Assembly: GCA_030248215.1 (NCBI GenBank)
Contig: JASANG010002067.1
Coordinates: forward strand, 124,001-188,000
Source: Enoplolaimus lenunculus
Lineage: Eukaryota; Nematoda; Enoplea; Enoplida; Thoracostomopsidae
Reading direction: 5' to 3'
DNA length: 64,000 nt
Shown here: positions 37,401 to 47,253 of the stretch, piece after piece
How positions within the stretch are numbered: position 1 is the first letter of the stretch
Layout of the letters: each line of letters starts with the position of its first letter
Notes under the pieces: model-generated
Databases searched by the model: none
The model's input: only the letters and a program-made list of their open reading frames with translations
Told to the model about the DNA's origin: nothing
Program-made: the position numbers and the translations under genes

Positions 37401-40113
37401 TGCAACTATTATTTCGAGCGCAAAAATACGAAACTCCGGTATTTCGGATATCACAAACGGATATATGGTAACATAATGCAACTAACCATTCCTTCTAAAT
37501 TGTCAACGACATCCGCAGCTTCACTGAGATTTGGTTCAAAGCCAGATTTTTCCGATATGTATTTAATAATTTCCTTAAAATCAACACAGTCGTTATGTTT
37601 TAGTTTTCTTACTCTCTGCAAGATAAAAATATTATAATGGCACCTTTGTCTAATTTCGACACTGGAATCAAAGCGCATTATTTAATTAAACGATTTCTGT
37701 TCTTCAAAAATCAATTCAAAACTAAAAAAGTTAACAACGGTTTTGTGAAAATACCATATCAAACTTGCGTTCAAAATCTTGCTCAAATAAAAAGATAGCA
37801 GGGGCGTAGCAAGAGGAAGGGCGGCACCAAGGGGCCCATGACCCCCTAATGGGTTTGCCAAAAATTTCATTTTTGAATTAATCTAAACTGTGATTTTTTT
37901 GGCTTCACAGTTATTTTCAAACTATAAATTAAACAAGGTTCATAGTGTTTATATATACTATGAAAACAATGCTGTGTGGGCGTTTACCGTAATGTTTAAT
38001 CAAATACAACGTTATGTAGGCAATACTGTTAAACTCAAACAAAATAATGCGTAGTAAAAAAACCACAGCCGTAATATAGAACGAGTCACTCAGAGCCATA
38101 ATATAAAGGTCTATGGGGCCTTAGGCTCTTAAACGACATTTTCATTTATAGAGGCGTAGTTAGGCTTTCTGGCATTTTGATTAGCCAATCAAATTGAGCT
38201 TCTGTAATTCTGCATCCCATATAAACCTTGGTTAACTTACAGTTTGCAAATCTAGTGAAGCCAAATAATTATTGTGCAAGTCAGTTTTCTCGAATATAGT
38301 CAAACTTGAACATTACTATCTTTAGTTCAACTGAGGTTGTAGACTAATTGACCATTGTTAGCACAAAGCAAATCTAAAAGGTGGCACTTACTTTACATAA
38401 GTCGCCGACTTAAGGATCTGCTTAAGCCAACCATCGTTACCAAATTAACCTAACGCTAAAATTTTTTGCAGTGCTGAATGAAAAGCAAACCTGGCGGATT
38501 TTAAGGGTGGTTTCATACTTTTCACATACCAACTTTCCAATAAATCTGTTTAACTTTCTGTGCCGCCATCCACTGCAGTACAGTGCACCTTTCACAGATA
38601 AGTATTGAACCATACTTACTTTGTGATCTTTATATAGCTTCTTCGCTTCTGGTGTGTTCCTATCAGAAACATCTTTCCAAGCTTGGTCGCTAACAGGACA
38701 TTCTTCGTTGTACATTCGAAGCAACTGAAATAAAATAGCAAGAACGCAAAGCATAGCTGACGTTAATAAAAAGCACTGCTACAAACAAAGTCACCTACCT
38801 ATATTTCAAACAACTATTCACGCGTATCGTAGTTCGCTCGCAGCTTGCTATTCTACGTACTTGCAATTTGGCCTGAGCTAAATTGCAATGAAAATGACAG
38901 TCCAATTAGAATAAACTGACATACCTAACATTTAAAATATATGTCACAAGACAATGAAATGCTGTTTATGATAGAGGATCGCCAGTGTTACACATTCGAT
39001 GATGTTTTCTTGTTAATAACAGGTTTTCAGTTTATTTTTGCAAATTTATTAATTGTAATTACCGGATTATCAATGGTGTACGAGACCGGAGACCAGTCCA
39101 ATTCATCTGACCAATCAGCGTAATCTTGTGGCGGAAATAAACCAGCTAAAACCATTTGTAGTGTTCCCTGGCAACGGTCGGCGCTCGAGGAATATGCTTT
39201 TACCTGTAAATGGATCTGAGTACTACAGATATGCGAACACACTTAAGAGATGCTAGAAAGCTTTAACCGACCCTAGAAGCCCTTTGACTAACTGGAAAAA
39301 CTATTGGCTTTGCTGGTAATTATATTTTCCAAAAGCCTGCTTAGAAATTTTTTTTGACATAGTCACATATATTAAAATGAATTGACGCCTGCCTAGAAAT
39401 ACAATAACAAAGATAAAACGTGATGTTCAAAAATAAAGAATAAAGTTTACGGGCACTTTGTAACCTTACTTTGAAGCGAATGATTTTGTTTTGGACTCAA
39501 ACAAACCAATCGAAATGTTTCCTGTGAGAGATTTTCGTACTGACAAACAATATTGTTTACCTGACTCGCGATCCAATTTTTGTCAATTAGAAAACCGTAG
39601 CGTTTACGCAACATTTGTCCATACGCGTATGCTTGCTGTTTTCCAATCTGAAAATTAACATTCAAACTGCATGGGTATCGCCAAAACATTAGATTGGCGT
39701 GTTCAAGCGGAATCTAATGAGCACATTTTAAACAAGATGAGCTGTGACGGCAACTTTCGAAATTTACTACTCAGTGTTCCTTCCTGTATAAAAGAGTACT
39801 TATGTAATCCAGCGAAGGCGTAGCTGCACCGTCAAGCTTATACTATAACGATAACCATTGAAATGCTTTGATCACAATTATTTCAAATGAAATATTTCAA
39901 GTGAACGTTTTTCAATTTTAAACAAGAAAAAGTTCTGAAAATAGTGCTTTATAATACGCACTTATCTATAAAAGAACTCGGGAACAAATTCCAACATGGG
40001 TTTAAATTTGGCTGTACCTTGGTTAGCATGGATGTTCCTTCTAGTCCCCAAAGACCTTTGTTTGGATCGTCGGCAAAAAATTGAGCAGGGTTTCTGTTCG
40101 CATGTCGAAATCC
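34416..40113 (-). CDS. histidine acid phosphatase (ACPP/ACP2 family), N-terminal exon missing
   Basis: Branch-2 histidine phosphatase that hydrolyses phosphomonoesters, normally in lysosomes or outside the cell. Minus-strand exons in order: 40113-40018, 39647-39561, 39203-39063, 38724-38620, 37615-37487, 36355-36217, 35162-35077, 34751-34416. Phases agree and give 372 residues; human prostatic acid phosphatase has 386 with its signal peptide, so about one short exon is missing upstream. Landmarks: active-site FRHANRNP (family RHGxRxP), IGKQQAYAYGQMLRKRYGFL, SSSADR (family ST.vDR), LFPP, DWxEDN, then YATHNE at the proton-donor site (usually HD) and a C-terminal DWKTEC matching the family's DWSTEC. 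The tail has no membrane segment, so it is probably secreted or soluble. RHA for RHG and HN for HD are unusual and bear on activity. Confidence 0.9.
35227..35418 (+). mobile_element. TA-flanked MITE (CACTGTAAATT family), copy a
   Basis: TA-CACTGTAAATTACAG at the left and GGAATTTACAGCG-TA at the right, with many internal AACTCAGAATGA / TTCTGAGTT pieces that make it self-complementary. The TA duplication suggests Tc1/mariner-type mobilisation. It lies in an acid phosphatase intron. Confidence 0.75.
35541..35766 (+). mobile_element. TA-flanked MITE (CACTGTAAATT family), copy b
   Basis: TA-CACAGTAAATTCCAGTGA to GGAATTTACAATG-TA. It shares ACTCAGAATGAGTTGAA and GAGCTCTTAATAAGGTCTTT-type interior with copy a, only about 120 bp away in the same intron. 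Confidence 0.75.
35973..36065 (+). mobile_element. TA-type MITE, partial copy c
   Basis: CACTGTAAATTTCGATGAGT, then TTAATCAACTCAGAGAGCG, matching the left end of the copies at 46111 and 62723. The right half is absent. It is the third copy in this one intron. Confidence 0.6.
36764..36972 (+). mobile_element. MITE with GTGAGTCA-type inverted ends
   Basis: ACTGCAAAAAATAGTGAGTC at the left and GACTCACTATTTTTGTAGT at the right are inverted repeats. The interior repeats GAATTTGACTC and GGAGTCGAATTTGACTC. It lies in an acid phosphatase intron. No coding capacity. Confidence 0.7.
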
Positions 40114-40402
40114 CTAAAATAGCATTTTTTGTCTACGCTAATTACGATATATATAGTAGCTCTTGACCAATTTCGTTCAGTTGTAAAAATGTGGGCAACC
40201 AGTGCGACCCAAACGCTAAACTGTATTTCAGGAAGTTCGAGCATCCGAACATCTTTTGAATAATTCGGACGTTATCAATATTTTAAATAGGGGTGCAACA
40301 TGAACCTGTTTCATGTTTTTGATTTCGTTGGAAATATCGAACACAAGACGGCTTAATTTAATTGATTGCTGTTTTTTTCACAATCACCAATGAAATTCAG
40401 TT

Positions 40403-40912
40403 TGCTTTCCGTAGATGTTCGGCTCTTCTAGACAACAACTTGCGTTTTGGGTCGCCCAGTTTCCTATTAGGAAAACAGTGCAGTGCGTCATAACACTCAT
40501 CGATCCACGTTCCAGTTTCGTATGGGATCAGGCAGATCCCGAGTCTCATTTGAACTTTTAGAAATATATAAGTTCTCACTAAAATGGTAATAGCAATCGA
40601 AACGTAGTCTTGGATTCTCAGAATTTAATCGCTTGTAAAGATTACTTAAAGCTCCAATTTGAAATAGTGTGTGTTAACTTTGCAGAATGATTCAACCCAT
40701 TCCTTTCTCTCTGATGGAATTTTGGATTTAGGTAGAAAGACACAGCAAAAATTGCCAATTTCCTTGAAGCCATCATATAAGTATTCGCCACTACGCCATT
40801 GCGAAACTGCGTTTAGTTGATTGTTCGCTTGTTTGCGCACAAGAGGTACCCACCACGTTACTACAATCGTATACTGTGTGAACATAATTACAAAACTACT
40901 ATGCGATGAAAT
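40403..40912 (-). CDS. two exon-like open stretches upstream of the acid phosphatase, unassigned
   Basis: On the minus strand, after a TTCACACAG acceptor (about 40887), a 65-residue open stretch reads YTIVVTWWVPLVRKQANNQL to ERKEWVESFCK and ends at a GTTAAC donor. A second stretch after an ATTTTAG acceptor reads to IDECYDALHCFPNRKLGDPK and stops at 40403-40405. Composition looks coding, but the simplest phases do not join and neither stretch resembles the expected signal-peptide exon. It may be part of another gene or a decayed one. Confidence 0.2.
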
Positions 40913-41848
40913 TGACAACTTACAGAAGCGTCCTTTGAAAATTATATTTGAGGGACACGGAATAGAAATGGGGGTTGCTAGAGTTGCAATTCAAGTTGGT
41001 TTACTTTTCGACCGAGTGTATTTGGGAGGCACCAGCCAAATTTGGGGGGGGAGAGACGGCCCAAATTGCCATCCCCCGTGGCGATAGCTTTGGTTGCTTT
41101 AAGAATTGTACCGTAGCGTCCTTATACATGCGTTTTTATTTGTAATTGAGTCTAGCACTTTTGCACGTTCTGTCACTGGTTACGATACAATTTCACATGG
41201 CTGTATGCAAAATTAGTACAAATTTGGAGAAAATGTATTTTTTGAGAAAAAATTTTCTTGTGGTAAATCAGTGGCGGATCCAACGTGGTCAGCGGGAAAT
41301 TTTTCGTACAATCTTGTAAGGCCCTAATTCGGGTTACTACAGTAAGGAGAAACAAAGCTTATTTACTTACTTGCAAATCAAGCATTATTAAAATAAGTAG
41401 AAACAAAGCACATGTCGACCGATTACCTACAGATTAACGAAGCATACTATTCAAAGCCGATACAGAAAGCAATATATGCGAAATTTATTCTTATGGAAGG
41501 ACTTTGTTTATGTATGAAAATTTTGCAAACATAGTAATGCTGGAAAATAGCCCAAAATACGTATGTGTAGGCTTACAGCTTTAATATATAGATTTGATTT
41601 GTTTGTGGGCCATGTTGACGTGGAAAACTATCAAGTAAAAACTATAAAACTTACTACAAGAACCAATTTAACATTTGTTGGATTTGGTATATCATCTAAC
41701 GATGGTGAAGCAGGAGTAACCACCCACACACGTGTAAAGATAACAATAATAACCGTTAATGCAATCATGTTTCCTAAATATTATGTTTGTAAAGCGGACC
41801 TATATACATCTGTATTATGTATGTGCATATATGTATATCTATGCATAT

Positions 41849-41949
41849 AGGGTGCAACCGAAGGTGAAAAATGCCGAAGCCGGAGGTCAAAATTTTTTGC
41901 CGGAGTCAATCTGCCGAGACGCCGAAGGTAGACCTCCGGTTACACTCTG
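41849..41949 (+). mobile_element. very short hAT-like MITE remnant
   Basis: GGGTGCAACCGAAGGTG to CCTCCGGTTACACTCT, inverted ends of the CAGGGTG(T/C)AACCGG type seen at 45898 and 57621. The interior repeats GCCGAAG/GCCGGAG. About 100 bp, non-coding. Confidence 0.5.
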
Positions 41950-42944
41950 ACAAATATAGATACCGCTATGAGCCATTACTAAATTCAAACAAACACTTTT
42001 TCGGGAGTGAATTGGCAAAACTCAAAATTTTCAAGTCGAAAAAGTTATAACAAACTTCCGGGTTTAATAAAACTCACACCAGTGGTTCGATTAGTTACAC
42101 AGCAACACTATTAACCAAATTGCTTCCTGCATGAAACGTTAGCCAAAATCGTTAACGCAGACAAATTACTGTTGCATACCTATTCGTTAACGCAGATAAC
42201 AAATTACTATTGTGGATAACATGCACAGTTATACCGAGCGAAAACAAAACCTTTGCTATAACCAAGACCTATCTATATGAGTGATCTAAAAACTTATCAT
42301 AAATTAGCAGAATCGTAGTAAATGATCCTATGGGGTGGACATTTTCCTTCGTTGTTTAAAAGCTAAACTTTTAATACGATGTAATGCTACACTTTTGTTG
42401 GGTTCTCGTTCGCTTCGCTCGCAAGGTTTTTCTACTGTTTATTACGTTGCGAACCCTGTCTGTAGGTGCCTTCCGTTGGAGAAAAAAATGCTGCGCCCGT
42501 GTAATTTAGTTAATATCTGGACGACTGGTTTTCACAAAATTATTGCGGACGTGTATAAAATGTCCATTTTAGTAAACTTAAAATTTCGAAGATATTAATA
42601 TTTTTAACCAGAAACGTTGTTTAGCTATTAAATGTTCAGTGATAAATTTTTATTGCTACCGGTATAACTGTTGTGCGCATAATTGTATAAAGTGGAAAAT
42701 TTAAAAGATTCCTGTGGAGCTGGATACTCTAAGAATTAATGAAAAAATTTATACAAATTTTTACATGCGCTACTGGAGAACAATTTCGCAAAAACATCTT
42801 TCATTTTTTACTTTGTTAAACACAACTTTAAGGTTTACGCTAAAGATACTTTTTTGTTCAGAGACCTATAAACTGTCTTGAAGTTTAAAACTTCGGTGCA
42901 AAATTCAGATTGCTGTTCTGTCCGTGCACAAATCACAGAATCAA

Positions 42945-43394
42945 TACTGTATTGATCCGAATAAGAGGTGGACTGATATTTATTTAGCCTCTCCAGAGGG
43001 TACCCCCATGTTATTCGGTTACGGACTGTTATTTATTTTGACACGCGCTCCGCCTCCCTTCATTACTGATATATATGCGGTACTGCAATTATCCGTTGAA
43101 TTAAACGTTTATTTGTCTTGTGTCAACAGCTGGAGCGATAATACAAGGTTATACTTTTAGGAATGTACTTTCAAAATTTAAGTACGTTTTAAAGTTTCAA
43201 ACTCAAATTATTTGGTCCTGGAGTCATTTATGCGCTACAATTAGGGTTAATTCACATTTATGGACTCTAATTAGGTTTTAGTGACTCTATCCGCTTACGG
43301 ACTCTTATTAGGGATACGGACTCTTATTGATTCGTACTCAAAATGGGGACCCCCCTATTATTACCCCCTCCCTCTTATTCGGGTCAGTACAGTA
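42945..43394 (+). mobile_element. CCGAATAAGAGG-type TIR element, full copy 2
   Basis: TACTGTATTGATCCGAATAA at the left and TTATTCGGGTCAGTACAGTA at the right, about 450 bp. Internal blocks (CCTCTCCAGAGGGTACCCCC, TTATTAGGGATACGGACTC, TTATTACCCCCTC) match 23528-23967 in reverse order, so the two copies are inserted in opposite orientation. Confidence 0.75.
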
Positions 43395-44596
43395 TTGTAA
43401 CAGAACGCTCACGGCTATCAACTGTAATCTTTCCGTCAAAAAACCCGCAAAGTAGTTTAATTTAACTCTGAGTATTCATGTCAATTGCATTGCTGATTTT
43501 GAGTTCGCAAATAAGTGGACTCTATAACTTTTGACAATTTTTAATGCCGTTCGCCTCTGCCTGGTATTAACGCAAACGAATTGTTGAATGGCACCACATA
43601 ATACGTATACAATGCCACAAACACAATTTTCGGAGGGGTGCGAGAGCATTGGTAGTGACAGATTCAATGTTCAGTTTCAGATCGATCCATCTGTGGGCCA
43701 CAATCATATTGTGTGAAAACAATATTTGTACTATTTTATACTACATGCAATTAAAACAGTGGTGGGACAGCGAAGAAAAGTATCATTTCTTGGATTTAAA
43801 CCCTGCAAAAAACTTTACATTGGCATGTTTCCGAAGCGTTGCATCGAACTCTCTATACAATTGCGTTACACAGCGCCACAGGCGAATTTTTTAGGCGTAC
43901 CATCACCAGACGCATTTTATAAATTATACCTTTTAAAATAATCTCGCCTGGGTCAAGTTTATTCTGGTGCTTGGGGAGTCATTACAAGCAAATCAAGAAT
44001 TTCTGTAGCTGCACTCGTAAATATCCAATGTCTCCATGCTAAATATTCGGTCGGTAAACGGAAACGCTAAAACGTTTCTCATGCGAGTAAAAAGTCAAAA
44101 AATAGAAATTTACAGAAGGGCATCCAGTTTATCTGCAACACATAAAATATATACATTCAGTACAGTTGAATATGTGAGTAAAATATTTTAAATTTAAATC
44201 CAATGTTTACACTGTTTGCAATAGAATTTATTTTTTCAATTGCAAACAACGCACATTAATATCGAGAGCTGTTACTTGCTCCAAATTATGTAGATACTCG
44301 TCTTTATATGGCCTTTCTATTGAAAGCAGTGAAGTATAATTGAGAACTTTAAATTTTATGAAAAGACAGCTTTATAAATTTTGTACGAGAACGGATCTAG
44401 GGGATGCCGGGATCGCTGTCCACATCAGATTTCAACGAATTAAAAAATTTTTCCACAATCGAGTTCAAGGATCGCGTTTGACTTTTCGCGCTCGAGTTTT
44501 TATCCGGTTTTTCAATAGTTTTGACTTTTGATTACCAAAACCTTTTGCGTACGTCTAGCTGTTTGGCTCGCTTCGATTGCTAACCATAATCGTGCG
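43395..44596. other. intergenic, no gene seen
   Basis: No supported exon and no delimited element. The open frames at about 43.7-43.9 kb have neither a start context nor splice sites that convince. Confidence 0.3.
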
Positions 44597-45091
44597 GGCT
44601 CATGTTACGCTTAGGGCCGTCCCGTCTCGCTGTCCGGGGACAACGTCAAGCAGGAGTTCAGCAGACAGTGGGACATCCGGGGGAGTGGGACAGCCGTGAC
44701 AACGGGACTGCCAGGAGAGTGGGATATCCGGGACAGCTGGGACAGCGGGGACAGCTGGAACAACGGAGACAGCGGAGACAGCTGGAACAACGGGGACAGC
44801 GGGGACAGCTGTTACAACGGGGACAGCGGAGAGTGCGGGGACAGCAGGGACAGCGGAAATAGCGTGGACAAGGGAACAGCTGGGACAGCCGGGACAGTGG
44901 GATCGCCGAGAGAGCGGGACAACGGGGCTAAACTTAGTCCCCGCTGTCCCCGCTGTTCCACTGTCCCCGCTGTTCCACTCTCCCCGCTGTCCTAGGTGTT
45001 CCCGCCGTCCCCGCTGTTCCCGCTGTCCCAGCTATCCCCGCTGTCCCAGCTGTCCCGGGACAGCGAGACAGCCCTCAACGCAACATGAGCC
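44597..45091 (+). mobile_element. TIR element carrying a two-armed GGGACAG minisatellite
   Basis: Ends GGCTCATGTTACGCTTAGGG and, inverted, CCCTCAACGCAACATGAGCC. Between them, about 44640-44935 carries GGGACAGC-type units on the plus strand and about 44938-45065 the complementary GCTGTCCC units, so the element is largely self-complementary. The TIR pattern (GGCxxATGTT, GGC, GTC, GGGACAG) matches the elements at 1404 and 61955. Confidence 0.7.
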
Positions 45092-45499
45092 AATGTCAAT
45101 GTAGGATATTAACACGGGCCAACCATTTCAGGCGCTGGCAGACAAAGTTAACTTTAAAAAATCATCAAGAACCAAAAGTTAAGTTCTTCACGGGTTTAAA
45201 TGCAAAATGTTCGTCTCGCTTCTCGTTCGCGAATTTTTTTATGCTCGTTGGTGCCAAGCGTACATACCTTTCGAATAGGTCAACATCACATATGATGGTA
45301 CAAAATGAAACTAATTTGAATCTATGGTCCAGCAGTTTCGTTTTGGGAGGCCAAAAGCAAACTTCGTTTAGAATGCGGCTGGGTTTTCAGTCGTTTATAC
45401 ATTTCAGTTTTTAAAGGTGAGATACACTATAGGCGGCACAGATAAAAAATCCAACCTCGCATTCCCCCTGAAAGACTATCCTAGATTCGTCGTTGGTTT

Positions 45500-45715
45500 T
45501 ATATCATACAATAAACGGCCCATCAAAGATCAAGGAGGAAAAGCTTTAGACTAATTTTTTGCTTAGGCTTACGCTTTAGGCTCAGGCTTTTAGAGATATA
45601 TACGCTCATTTTTACGCGTAGACTTACGCTTAACCTTAGGCTTAGGTTTAGGCTTAGGATAAGGAAAATTCTTTTGTTACAACCCTGTTCTATTAATACA
45701 TTGGCGCAATAAGCT
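45500..45715 (+). repeat. TTAGGC-core dispersed element
   Basis: CTTTAGACTAATTTTTTGCT, then about 15 units near TTAGGC/TTACGC, then TTGTTACAACCCTGTTCTAT and ACATTGGCGCA. The same flanks surround the array at 13520-13690. Confidence 0.6.
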
Positions 45716-45889
45716 ATATTTTTCCATATTGGACATTTAAACACCAGGCCTATGCTTCTATTTACTGAGAAATTGAAATTTACCTAAAGCCATTGAGGTT
45801 CAATGATTCGGACCCGTAGCCAAGAAGGGAAAAGGGGAGCTCAGCCCCTCCTGGAAAAATCCCCAGTTTTCAACCTTGCTTGTAACTCA

Positions 45890-46549
45890 TTGAAAACCAG
45901 GGCGCAAACGGATAGTAAAAATAACGGAAACGGATAGTGATCGAAATACGAAAACAGAAAACGGATATTGAAATATATATATAAATTTCAAATCAGTTTC
46001 ATTTTTCTGTCAACGCAATTGAGAGGTGTATTAAGTGTTCAAACTTTTAAATGGCGGATCCATCGTAATTTTTAAGATTATGAATGAATATCGTAATTTT
46101 TGTTTCAGTTCACTGTAAAACTCCAATGAGTTGATTTATCAATTCAGCTAGCGAGTTGGTTATTTCTGAATTAATATCAGTAAACATTAACTCACTCTGA
46201 GTTGAGTTGATTCTCGCTCTCAGTTGAGCTGACTCTGGGTGAGTTGATTAATTAACTCAGAATGAATTGAATAAACTCAAAATTCTGAGTTCTGATAGTC
46301 CTAACTCAGACTGAGTGATTCTACTAATTCTAAAGTTAAAATCAATTCACTGAAATTTACAGTGTTCGATCAATTGCAGCACACCTGTATAATAGAATTT
46401 CGAGAAATTTACATAATGAACGTAAAAAATAAACGAATTTCCGGTATTTCTATATAACGGAAACGGCAACCGATACCGGTTTTTACGAAAACGGATACCG
46501 ATTTTTACCGGAAACAAAAACGAAAATCCGGTTACACCCTGTTTAAAAC
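45890..46549 (+). mobile_element. non-autonomous hAT element with 8-bp duplication, itself carrying a MITE
   Basis: The element 45898-46541 runs from CAGGGCGCAAACGGATAGT to ATCCGGTTACACCCTG (inverted ends). It is flanked by TTGAAAAC (45890-45897) and TTTAAAAC (46542-46549), an 8-bp target duplication with one mismatch. The interior is made of ACGGAAACGGATA pieces and is split by the TA-type MITE at 46111. Non-coding. Confidence 0.85.
46111..46364 (+). mobile_element. CACTGTAAA-family MITE, copy d, nested in the hAT element
   Basis: CACTGTAAAACTCCAATGAG to TCACTGAAATTTACAGTG, full length, with the GAGTTGATT/AATCAACTC interior. The same family as the copies in the acid phosphatase intron and at 62723. 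Confidence 0.8.
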
Positions 46550-47253
46550 CCTTGAATGCCCCTAAAAAATTTTCAGCCCCTCTAGGAAGGTCAGCTGGCT
46601 ACGTACCTGCAATGATTCAACACTGAACTTTGAACTTTATAGCCACTCTTTGGTTGTCATAAAAACCGAGTTTGTGGATAAAACCCATCCAGTGCAATGC
46701 GCATGGCTGGAGGTCCACCTAGAGCATGTGTTTCACCAGCTTGTACGCTAGTATAAAATAGACTGAAAGTTTGCTTTCTGCAAGTTTCACAAGTTAAACG
46801 TATTCAAAAAATTTAGTTCTCACGAACTATATTGCAGTTAACAATCTGTGATTCTTGGAACTTGCAAATTTTGTTTGTATTGCACACCTATACAATTTAA
46901 GTGTAGAAAGACTATCACCAGCAAAATATTTGAACATTTAAATTTGTGGGAACAGGATGAAAAACACTTAGCTAAGAAGCAATATAAAGTTTTTGGTTGC
47001 TGTAAAAGTGTTTATATCGAAGCTGGAAAATTTAAGAACATAACAGTTATTTTCCGTCTAAGGTGTAAAAACCGTCGCACAGTATACAAGAACTATTTGT
47101 AGTATTTGTAGAGTATTAGGAAACTTAAATATATTACGAATATTTGATATATTTGTGGTATGCGTTTGCACTGAATTTGTCTTGTTTCTTAGCGTAAATT
47201 ATTTTGACGTATTATTTGTTTTGCTGCTCCGCATATTAAAAAATTTGGCACTG

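Larger units (their letters stand above)
45810..46610 (+). repeat. dispersed repeat interrupted by a nested hAT element
   Basis: Outer repeat: GACCCGTAGCCAAGAAGGG, then CTTGCTTGTAACTCATTGAA at the left, and CCTTGAATGCCCCTAAAAAA to TCAGCTGGCTACGTACC at the right. It matches the uninterrupted copy at 7140-7320. The interruption is exactly the hAT element 45898-46541. Confidence 0.7.

Noticed and set aside
41578-41760. Open stretch FVGFGISSNDGEAG ... VKITIITVN resembling a PHR-like beta-sandwich
   Set aside because: Only a loose pattern; no convincing flanking exons, start or neighbours. Could be chance in an AT-rich frame.
43649-43941. Two overlapping open frames with protein-like composition
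   Set aside because: No splice sites, start context or recognisable domain.
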